Source: CBDATA01 sp965215615 (lineage in GTDB: Bacteria; Acidobacteriota; Vicinamibacteria; Marinacidobacterales; Marinacidobacteraceae). Taken from it: a stretch of 64,000 nt of DNA. Below are positions 41,960 through 48,542 of this stretch, one piece after another. The notes under the pieces are model-generated. The model searched no databases. It worked only from the letters and a program-made list of their open reading frames with translations, and had not been told where the DNA came from. Position 1 is the stretch's first letter; each line of letters begins with the position of its first letter. A program made the position numbers and the translations under genes. The stretch spans positions 868,001 through 932,000 of the forward strand of contig OZ244068.1 in assembly GCA_965215615.1 (NCBI GenBank), written 5' to 3'.

Positions 41960-43179
41960 CAGAAATCCGGAACCGCCGCCAGGCTGAACAGCGGGAGATA
42001 GATGGCGAGCAGCACCAGCGCCACCAGCCCGCCCAGAATCAGCAGTGCCACCGGAGTCAGCAGACTGAGGAGGACCGAGACCCGGTTTTCCACGACTTCG
42101 TCGCCAAAGTCGGCGATCGAGGTCACCATCCGCCCGAGGTCGCCGGTGTTCTCCCCTACCTGGACCATGCGGAGCGCGAAGCCGGGAATCTCGCCGGTCC
42201 GGGCGAGAGCGCCCACGAATGGCTGTCCCTCGCTGACTTCCCCGGAAGTGGGCTCGACCGCCGCCCGCAGATGCCGGTTGCTGATCGCTCCGGATGCCAC
42301 CGGGATGGCGCGTGCGAGAGGCATGCCGCCGCCGAGCAGTGCCCCGAGCGCCCGCCCGAACTGGGACACGCCGTAGAGGCGCTGGACTTCGCCAACCACC
42401 GGGAGCGCGAGCAGCAGCCGGTCCCGAATCCGCTTCGATCGCTCGGAGCGCGACCAGACGAGAAAACCGAGTCCCGATGCCGCGATCCCGACGGCTACCC
42501 AGCCGGCGTGATTACGGAAGAAATCGGCGACCCCCAGCAAGCCGAGCGTCAGAGCCGGGAGCTCCTGTTCGAACCCGGCGAAGAACGGGAAGAAGTTGGG
42601 AACGACTCCCAAAAGCAGGTAGGCGGCCGCCCCGACCAGCGCCAGCAGCAGGAAGGCGGGATAGACGAGCGCCGCGGTGAAGTTGGCTCGCGCCCCCACC
42701 GCCACCCGCATCGCTCCGGTGAACCGCTCGATCATTCCCGGGAGGTCGCCGCTCGTTTCTCCCGCCTTCAGGCACGCCGCATAGACACCCGGAAAGAACC
42801 GGTGGTGCCGAACCGCTTCGCTCATGGCGGTTCCCGACCGGACTTCGCCCAGGATCCTCTCCACCGCTTCGCGAAACGTGGGGTTGTCCATCCGTTCCAC
42901 CATGATCGAAAGTGCTTCGGCGAGCGGCAAACCGGCCCGCAGCAGCGCGGCGAGCTCCTGATTGAAGAGCAGGACTTCACGATCCCGAACCCGGCGGCGC
43001 AGGCGGAACAGGTCCGGGTTCCTCGTTCCGGCAGCGAATCGCCCGAGCCGACGGACGGCGAAGACGTCGAGGTTTCGGGAGGCGAGTTCGTGGCGTGCCG
43101 CTTCCGCGCTCTCCGCTTCGATCCGGATGCTCCGGAGTTCGCCGCCCTTTTCGCCGACCTGACAAAGGAACCGGGGCAT
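41959..43179 (-). CDS. gspF: Type II secretion inner-membrane platform protein GspF/PilC
   Basis: The 406-residue protein has two repeated T2SSF domains (about 65-190: LLFNQELAALLRAGLPLAEALSIM...GVYAACLKAGETSGDLPGMIERF; and about 265-390: VSQFGRALGALLGGGMPLARAIPVAS...FALRMVQVGENTGDLGRMV) and three membrane helices. GspF/PilC anchors the assembly ATPase and drives pseudopilus polymerisation. Start ATG at 43179 is only 44 bp from the divergent smpB start, so the promoters of both lie in that gap or in coding sequence. The cluster order gspF-pseudopilin-gspG-pseudopilin is tightly overlapped. Confidence 0.92.
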   Translation of the reverse strand: MPRFLCQVGEKGGELRSIRIEAESAEAARHELASRNLDVFAVRRLGRFAAGTRNPDLFRLRRRVRDREVLLFNQELAALLRAGLPLAEALSIMVERMDNPTFREAVERILGEVRSGTAMSEAVRHHRFFPGVYAACLKAGETSGDLPGMIERFTGAMRVAVGARANFTAALVYPAFLLLALVGAAAYLLLGVVPNFFPFFAGFEQELPALTLGLLGVADFFRNHAGWVAVGIAASGLGFLVWSRSERSKRIRDRLLLALPVVGEVQRLYGVSQFGRALGALLGGGMPLARAIPVASGAISNRHLRAAVEPTSGEVSEGQPFVGALARTGEIPGFALRMVQVGENTGDLGRMVTSIADFGDEVVENRVSVLLSLLTPVALLILGGLVALVLLAIYLPLFSLAAVPDF

Positions 43180-43223
43180 GGGAACCGGACGATGGTAACT
43201 GCCGATAGACTCCGGGTTCCGGC

Positions 43224-43718
43224 ATGAGCAGGAAGAAGACAGCGAGGAGGAAGCGCCAGGCCCGCGCCGGCGTCATTCCGGAGCGGGCGCTCGCCGAGAA
43301 CCGCCGGGCGCGCCGTGATTACGAGATCATCGAAGATTTCGAGGCGGGCATCGCGCTGACCGGTCCGGAAGTCAAATCCTGTCGAAGTGGCGGTGCCGAT
43401 CTCAAGGACTCCTACGGCAGGGAGCGCGGCGGGGAGCTCTTCCTCATCAACTGCCACATCGCGCCGTATCAGAACGCTCCGGCAGATCAGGGGAACCCCA
43501 ACCGGGCCCGCAAGCTCCTGCTCCACGCGGGCGAGGTCGCGCGGATATCCGGCAAGCTCAGCACCACCGGGCTGACTCTGATCCCGCTCCGCGTCTATGT
43601 CCGCAACGGCTGGATCAAGGTTCGAGTCGGCCTCGCCCGTGGCAAGACTCAGCGCGATCAGCGGGAAACCATCCGCAGACGGGAGGCCGAGCGGGAGATG
43701 CGCGAGGCGCTCGGGTAG
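43224..43718 (+). CDS. smpB: SsrA-binding protein SmpB
   Basis: The 164-residue protein binds tmRNA and delivers it to stalled ribosomes for trans-translation. Motifs are IPERALAENRRARRDYEIIEDFEAGIALTGPEVKSCRSG, LKDSYGRERGGELFLINCHIAPY, RKLLLHAGEVARISGKLSTTGLTLIPLRVYVRNGWIKVRVGLARGK and a basic C-terminal tail that folds into the decoding centre. It has a slightly longer basic N-terminus (MSRKKTARRKRQARAG) than usual. No ssrA gene is visible next to it. Confidence 0.95.
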   Translation: MSRKKTARRKRQARAGVIPERALAENRRARRDYEIIEDFEAGIALTGPEVKSCRSGGADLKDSYGRERGGELFLINCHIAPYQNAPADQGNPNRARKLLLHAGEVARISGKLSTTGLTLIPLRVYVRNGWIKVRVGLARGKTQRDQRETIRRREAEREMREALG

Positions 43719-43763
43719 GCGATCGCTTTCGGGCCTCGTCCCGCCCCCTATACTTCGCCCGCC

Positions 43764-45161
43764 ATGAGCCAGATCGGGACGCCAGATCATCCGCTTCGAG
43801 TCGCCATATTCGGGTCCGGCCCCACCGGGTTCTATGCGAGCGACCACCTCCTCAAAGCCGACGGGGTCACTGTCGAAGTCGATCTTTTCGACCGCCTGCC
43901 GACCCCTTACGGGCTCGTTCGCGGAGGAGTCGCGCCCGACCACCAGAAGATCAAGACGGTCACCCGCGCCTATGAGCGCACCGCGGGCAAACCGGGCTTC
44001 CGCTTTTTCGGGGGAGTCGAGTTCGGAAGCGACCTGCGGCTCGCCGATGTCCGGGAGCACTACCACGCAGTGATCTACGCCGTGGGAGCCCAGGTGGACC
44101 GGGCGATGGGAGTTCCGGGAGAGGAACTCGCGAGAAGCCACGCGGCGACCGAGTTCGTGGCCTGGTACAACGGCCACCCCGACTACCGCGACCGCGAGTT
44201 CGACCTCTCCCGGGAAGAGGTAGCGGTGGTGGGTGTCGGAAACGTGGCGGTGGATGTCTGCCGCGTGCTCGCCCGCTCGGTGGACGAGCTCCGCACCACG
44301 GATATCGCCGACTACGCACTCGAACAGCTTGCCGAAAGCCGCATCCGGGTCATCCACATGCTCGGCCGCCGCGGCCCGGCGCAGGCGGCGTTCAGTAACC
44401 CGGAAATCCGCGAACTGGGCGAACTCGAAGGCGCGGACATCCGGGTGCTCCCCGAAGAGGCGGCGCTGGATGCGGTCAGCCGGGAATGGGTGGACTCCGG
44501 AGCGGACCGCGCCGCCCCGCTCAAGGTGAGCATCCTCGAGCGTTACGCCGAAGAGCAGCGCTCGGGGAAGCCGCGCACCCTCGTCGTCCGTTTCCTGGTG
44601 TCTCCGGTGGAGCTGATCGCGGGCCCGGACGGCGGGGTTTCCCGGGTGCGTCTCGTGAAGAACGAGCTCTACCGCAACGAACGGGGGACCGTTCGCCCGC
44701 GCGCCACCGATCGGTTCGAGACCCTGGACACCGGCCTCGTCTTCCGCTCGGTCGGCTACCGCGGGGTGGCGCTTCCCGAGGTTCCGTTCCGCGAGGACTG
44801 GGGAGTCATCCCCCACGCTGGAGGGCGGGTTCTGACCGCTCCCGACGGCGAGTGGCTGACCGGCCAGTACTGCGCCGGCTGGATCAAGCGCGGCCCCACC
44901 GGGGTCATCGGGACCAACAAGCCGGACGCGCTCGAAACCGTCGAAGCGCTGCTCGAGGACGTGGCCGCCGGCAAATGCTGGACCCCACGGTCGCCCTCCG
45001 CCGAAACCACCGAAAAGCTGATCCGCGACCGCGCCCCCGACTGCTTCTCGTTCGCCGACTGGAAAAAGCTCGATGCCATCGAGGTCGAACGGGGCGCTGC
45101 CCAGGGTCGTCCGCGGGTGAAGTTCGTCACCGTGGAGGACATGCGGGCCGCCATCCGCTGA
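43764..45161 (+). CDS. fprA: Ferredoxin-NADP reductase, FprA/adrenodoxin reductase type
   Basis: The 465-residue flavoprotein moves electrons between NADPH and ferredoxin. It has the FAD-binding start VAIFGSGPTGFYASDHLL, the signature LPTPYGLVRGGVAPDHQKIK, a second dinucleotide motif VAVVGVGNVAVDVCRVLAR, HMLGRRGPAQAAFSNPEIREL and the C-terminal YCAGWIKRGPTGVIGTNKPDA that closes the FAD site. Length and motifs fit the FprA family. A KorAB ferredoxin oxidoreductase occurs further on (58797), so reduced ferredoxin is produced in this cell. Confidence 0.92.
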   Translation: MSQIGTPDHPLRVAIFGSGPTGFYASDHLLKADGVTVEVDLFDRLPTPYGLVRGGVAPDHQKIKTVTRAYERTAGKPGFRFFGGVEFGSDLRLADVREHYHAVIYAVGAQVDRAMGVPGEELARSHAATEFVAWYNGHPDYRDREFDLSREEVAVVGVGNVAVDVCRVLARSVDELRTTDIADYALEQLAESRIRVIHMLGRRGPAQAAFSNPEIRELGELEGADIRVLPEEAALDAVSREWVDSGADRAAPLKVSILERYAEEQRSGKPRTLVVRFLVSPVELIAGPDGGVSRVRLVKNELYRNERGTVRPRATDRFETLDTGLVFRSVGYRGVALPEVPFREDWGVIPHAGGRVLTAPDGEWLTGQYCAGWIKRGPTGVIGTNKPDALETVEALLEDVAAGKCWTPRSPSAETTEKLIRDRAPDCFSFADWKKLDAIEVERGAAQGRPRVKFVTVEDMRAAIR

Positions 45162-45223
45162 GCGCGAGCTCGTCCGGCTTCGGAGCGGCTGCCATCGGAC
45201 GCGCGCCATGGACTGCAGAGGCG

Positions 45224-45523
45224 GTGAGCGCGATCCTTCCGGTCAACCTGGACGATCTCCTGTCCGGCCAGGTGGTGGAGCCCCAGCGGATCGAGTTCAA
45301 GGCGTCCTGGGATCCCGGGACCACGGGGGTTCAGACGCTCAGGACGATCTGCGCCTTTGCCAACGACTTCCACAACCTGGGTAGCGGATATGTCGTGATC
45401 GGGGTGGCGGAGCGGGACGGGGCTCCGGTTCTGCCGCCACGAGGATTATCGGAACAAGATGTTCAGGCCGCGCAGCGGTGGCTGCGAGGGCAGTGCCGGA
45501 GGCTGGATCCGGAGTACCTGTGA
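45224..45523 (+). pseudogene. AlbA_2 (Schlafen-like) DNA-binding domain protein, truncated
   Basis: The 99-residue reading frame starts at GTG 45224 (AGAGG upstream) and contains ILPVNLDDLLSGQVVEPQRIEFKASWD and TLRTICAFANDFHNLGSGYVVIGVAERDG, the opening of AlbA_2 proteins, which are normally about 400-500 residues with an ATP-binding C-terminal part. It ends at 45521-45523, three bases before a pair of 21-bp direct repeats that look like a mobile-element end. I think the gene was truncated there. The overlap in composition with the neighbours gives no sign of recent transfer. Confidence 0.7.
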
Positions 45524-45525
45524 GA

Positions 45526-45571
45526 CGACAGATAAAACTGGTCCACTTGGCGACAGATAAAACTGGTCCAC
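45526..45571. repeat. Two 21-bp direct repeats, IS-end-like
   Basis: A 21-bp unit containing GATAAAACTGGTCCAC occurs at 45526-45546 and at 45551-45571, with TTGG between (25-bp period). Tandem subterminal repeats that read GTGGACCAG on the other strand are a feature of IS21-type element ends. No istA/istB gene is present, so this would be a remnant. Confidence 0.6.
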
Positions 45572-46056
45572 CGGATTGGGCGGCCCGCCCGTTCTTTCGA
45601 CAGCCTGGGCTTGTGTTCCTTCCGGCGAGTGTGGGAAGAACGATGGACACCGGAACCAACGGATTGATTCAGTTGGGGGAGGACCGCGCGCCTGCGGGCG
45701 CTGGGAGAGGTCTCGGAGGCGGAGCGACGCATCGCATCGGCCCGGGATGGCGGTTGAAGCCACGGTTCTTGCCCGTCGCTGGCGATAACCCGCCCGCCCG
45801 CCCGCTTGACCATGGCTCCTCGCCGGCTTGACCATGGCTCGGGCCCGAATGACCATGGCTCGCCGGACACCACCCACCTGACCGGGAGCGAGGTCGCCCA
45901 TCGCTCCCGGAGTGGTTCCGGTTTCCGAAAACCGGCTGGTTTCGCGTTCCCGGGTGGCCCAATCGCTGGTTTTCGGGGCCATTCCGTGGTTCCGCCGAAA
46001 ACCGTCACGAGGGTTCTTTCTCGGTCGAATTCGCGGTTTGACCATGGCTTTCGGGC
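45572..46056. other. Non-coding stretch with repeat cluster between AlbA_2 fragment and queG
   Basis: No convincing gene is present in this stretch of roughly 485 bp. It contains a family of short repeats with core TGACCATGG (see the repeat entry) and several copies of GGTTTTCGG/CCGAAAACC, in both orientations, for example near 45926, 45968, 45994 and 46078. Open frames here consist mainly of repeat-encoded sequence and are not supported. Confidence 0.5.
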
Positions 46057-46102
46057 TCAATTGGCGGTTTTGACCATGGTTTTCGGGGAATTGACCATGG
46101 CT
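45806..46102. repeat. Six direct copies of a TTGACCATGGCT-type repeat
   Basis: Copies are at 45806-45817, 45828-45839, 45849-45860 (ATGACCATGGCT), 46038-46049, 46070-46081 (ends GGTT) and 46091-46102, all in the same orientation. They cluster in two groups of three, each with 21-32 bp spacing. The right group overlaps the last codons of queG. The arrangement recalls transposase-binding repeats at element ends, but could also be regulator-binding sites. Confidence 0.7.
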
Positions 46103-47253
46103 CTTTCGTCGAGTGTTGCGGTGATCTCCTCGCGGACGGAGTCGTCGGTTTCGCGGCGGAGGCGGGCTCGCAGCAGGGGGGTGGCGCGGGAGGCATCCAC
46201 CTCCCCGAGCGCCCAGGCGGCGTGGCCGCGAACCAGCGGTTCCGGGTGGTCGAGAGCGCGGCCGAGCGGCGGGAAGGCAGCGGGATCGCGGGTGTTCCCG
46301 AGGGCGACCACCACGTTCCGGAGAAAGCCCGGGTAGCCGGCGCGACGGATGGCGCTCCTTCTCGTTCGCCGCTGGAACTCGTCCCGGGTGAGCGCGAGGA
46401 GATCGGCGAGCGTTTCGGTTCCGAGTCCGTCCGCTCGCGGAGCGAGTTCGGAGTCGGCCGCCTTCACCGCGAAGCGGTTCCACGGACAGACGTCCTGACA
46501 GTCGTCGCAGCCGAAGATGCGGTCTCCCATCTTTCGGCGGAGTTCCCGAGGAATGGGCCCCCGGAGTTCGATGGTGAGGTAGGAGATGCAGAGCCGGCTG
46601 TCCACCACGTAGGGCGCGACGATCGCGTCGGTGGGGCAGGCGGCGATGCAGCGCGAGCAGGTTCCGCAGCGGTTCGGGTGCGGATCGTCGGGTGGCAGTG
46701 CGGCCGGGAAGAGAAGCTCGCCGAGGAAGAACCAGGAACTTCCGCGCGGGGCGATGACGTTCGAGTGCTTCCCGATCCAGCCGATGCCGGCCCGTTCGGC
46801 GAAGGCCTTTTCGAGGAGCGGGCCGTGGTCCACGAGGGTGGGGATGCGCTCGTCTTCTCCGAGCAACCCTGCCTTTCGGCCGAGCTCGCCCGCGAAACGG
46901 GCGAACGCCCTGAGGCGCGATTCGAGGACCCGGTGGTAGTCATCCCCGGCCGCGTACTGGGAGACCACCCCGCCTCCCGGTGGAGCGGTCGCCGGGCCGC
47001 CTGCCCAGTAGTTCACCGAGCAGACGATCACCGTTCGGCCGGCCCCCGCATCGCTCCGGCGCGCCGGGTTCCGCCCGAGCCAGCCCATCTCGCCGTGGTG
47101 GCCTGCTTCGAGCCAGGCGGCGAAGCGGCGGCCGGCTTCGGGAAGGACGGCGGGCGCGAACCCGATGTGGTCGAACCCGAAGCGGCGGCTTTCGTCGCGG
47201 AGGCGTTTCTTGAGAGCTTCGGGCTTCATTCCCTCGGGTAGAGTGTGAGCCAT
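46057..47253 (-). CDS. queG: Epoxyqueuosine reductase QueG
   Basis: QueG reduces epoxyqueuosine to queuosine in tRNA, using cobalamin and two 4Fe-4S clusters. Motifs are FGFDHIGFAP, GWLGRNPARRSDAGAGRTVIVCSVNYW, DHGPLLEKAFAERAGIGWIGKHSNVI, FFLGELL, CGTCSRCIAACPTDAI and GCDDCQDVCPWNR, followed by HEAT-like repeats (DHPEPLVRGHAAWALGEV). The start may be ATG 47253 or ATG 47229 (MKPEALKK). The last residues (AMVNSPKTMVKTAN) are read from the TTGACCATGG repeat cluster, so the original 3' end seems to have been replaced. It is divergent from kbl. Confidence 0.92.
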   Translation of the reverse strand: MAHTLPEGMKPEALKKRLRDESRRFGFDHIGFAPAVLPEAGRRFAAWLEAGHHGEMGWLGRNPARRSDAGAGRTVIVCSVNYWAGGPATAPPGGGVVSQYAAGDDYHRVLESRLRAFARFAGELGRKAGLLGEDERIPTLVDHGPLLEKAFAERAGIGWIGKHSNVIAPRGSSWFFLGELLFPAALPPDDPHPNRCGTCSRCIAACPTDAIVAPYVVDSRLCISYLTIELRGPIPRELRRKMGDRIFGCDDCQDVCPWNRFAVKAADSELAPRADGLGTETLADLLALTRDEFQRRTRRSAIRRAGYPGFLRNVVVALGNTRDPAAFPPLGRALDHPEPLVRGHAAWALGEVDASRATPLLRARLRRETDDSVREEITATLDERAMVNSPKTMVKTAN

Positions 47254-47274
47254 CCGCGAAGGAGATCCGAAACC

Positions 47275-48453
47275 ATGCACGCCGAAACCCTGGCTTCCAT
47301 CCGGGCCGATCTCGAAGGAATCCGCGAGGCGGGGCTCGAAAAGTCCGAACGCCTCCTCACTTCGCCGCAGGGCTCACGGATTCGGGTCGGCGGCCGGGAA
47401 GTGCTGAATTTCTGCGCGAACAACTACCTCGGGCTCGGGAGCGATCCGCGCATCGTCGCGGCGGCGCGCCGGGGGCTCGAAGAGCGTGGCTTCGGGCTCA
47501 GCTCGGTGCGCTTCATCTGCGGGACCCAGGACATCCACCGGGAGCTGGAGCGTGGGATCGCCGCCTTCCTCGGGACGGAGGACACCATCCTCTACAGCTC
47601 GTGCTTCGATGCGAACGGCGGCCTCTTCGAGACCCTGCTGGGCCCGGAAGATGCCGTTCTGAGCGACGAGCTGAACCACGCGAGCATCATCGACGGGGTA
47701 CGGCTCTGCCGGGCCAGACGGCTTCGCTACCGGAACCGGGATATGGAAGACCTCGCCCGGAAGCTCGAAGAGTGCGCGGGAGCGCGGCGCAAGCTGATCG
47801 CCACCGATGGCGTTTTCAGCATGGACGGGACGGTGGCGCCGCTCGATGAGATCGCGGATCTCGCCGACCGACATGGCGCGCTCCTGATGGTGGATGACTC
47901 GCACGCCACCGGTTTCTACGGCCCGACCGGACGCGGGACACCCGAGCGCTTCTCCGTGGTGGATCGGGTGGATATCGTGACTTCGACGCTCGGCAAGGCG
48001 CTCGGCGGCGCGGCGGGCGGGTTCACCTCCGGCCGGAGCGAGATCATCTCGCTGCTTCGCCAGCGAAGCCGGCCCTATCTCTTCTCGAACACCATGGCAC
48101 CCGCGATCGTCTCGGCGGCGATCGAAGCGCTTTCGGTTCTGACGACGAGCGGGGAGCTCCGGGAGCGCCTCCGGGAGAACACCCGGCGCTTCCGCGAGGG
48201 GATGACCGCAGCGGGGTTCCGGATCGCCCCCGGCGATCACCCGATCGTTCCCGTGATGCTCGGGGATGCCCGCCTCGCCACCCGGATGGCGGACGACCTG
48301 CTCGACCGCGGGATCTACGTGATCGGCTTCAGCTATCCGGTGGTTCCCGAAGGCAAGGCCCGGATCCGGGTTCAGATCTCGGCCGCCCACACCCCCGAGC
48401 AGGTGGACCAGGCGGTGGATGCCTTCGCCGCCTCCGCGAAGAAACTCGGCTGA
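47275..48453 (+). CDS. kbl: Glycine C-acetyltransferase (2-amino-3-ketobutyrate CoA ligase)
   Basis: The 392-residue PLP enzyme of the alpha-oxoamine synthase family joins acetyl-CoA and glycine, or runs threonine breakdown in reverse. Motifs are NFCANNYLGLGSDPRI, GFGLSSVRFICGTQDIHRELE, SDELNHASIIDGVRL, TDGVFSMDGTVAPL, DDSHATGFYGPTGRG and the PLP-lysine Lys241 in STLGKALGGAAGG. PVVPEGKARIRVQISAAHT near the C-terminus is typical. The ATG at 47275 has AAGGAGAT at ideal spacing. Threonine dehydrogenase, its usual partner, is not in the window, so biotin- or lipid-type AOS activity cannot be ruled out, but similarity to Kbl is strong. Confidence 0.93.
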   Translation: MHAETLASIRADLEGIREAGLEKSERLLTSPQGSRIRVGGREVLNFCANNYLGLGSDPRIVAAARRGLEERGFGLSSVRFICGTQDIHRELERGIAAFLGTEDTILYSSCFDANGGLFETLLGPEDAVLSDELNHASIIDGVRLCRARRLRYRNRDMEDLARKLEECAGARRKLIATDGVFSMDGTVAPLDEIADLADRHGALLMVDDSHATGFYGPTGRGTPERFSVVDRVDIVTSTLGKALGGAAGGFTSGRSEIISLLRQRSRPYLFSNTMAPAIVSAAIEALSVLTTSGELRERLRENTRRFREGMTAAGFRIAPGDHPIVPVMLGDARLATRMADDLLDRGIYVIGFSYPVVPEGKARIRVQISAAHTPEQVDQAVDAFAASAKKLG

Positions 48454-48497
48454 CGCGAGCCGGCTTCGGCGGGACGGGATCGCTGTGTTTTCTCAAA

Positions 48498-48508
48498 TAT
48501 GCTATGAT
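48498..48508 (+). promoter_or_regulatory. Possible -10 element(s) upstream of clpB
   Basis: The gap before clpB is AT-rich against a GC-rich background and contains TATGCT (48498-48503) and TATGAT (48503-48508). No good -35 box is found at standard spacing and I see neither a CIRCE inverted repeat nor a clear sigma-32 consensus. Transcription from here would leave a short leader with AAGGAG before the start codon. Confidence 0.3.
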
Positions 48509-48542
48509 TACGCGCAAGATATCTGATAAGGAGCTAAACAAC

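Noticed and set aside
43180..43223. Looked for a tmRNA (ssrA) gene next to smpB
   Set aside because: The gaps on both sides are too short and I saw no tRNA-Ala-like ends or tag reading frame.
45572..46056. A possible CRISPR array from the regularly recurring TTGACCATGG repeats
   Set aside because: Units are short (about 12 bp), spacing is irregular with a 180-bp gap and there are no cas genes; element-end repeats fit better.
48504..48542. An upstream in-frame ATG for clpB
   Set aside because: It would add 13 residues unlike any ClpB and place the good AAGGAG site inside the gene. The ATG at 48543 fits the family.
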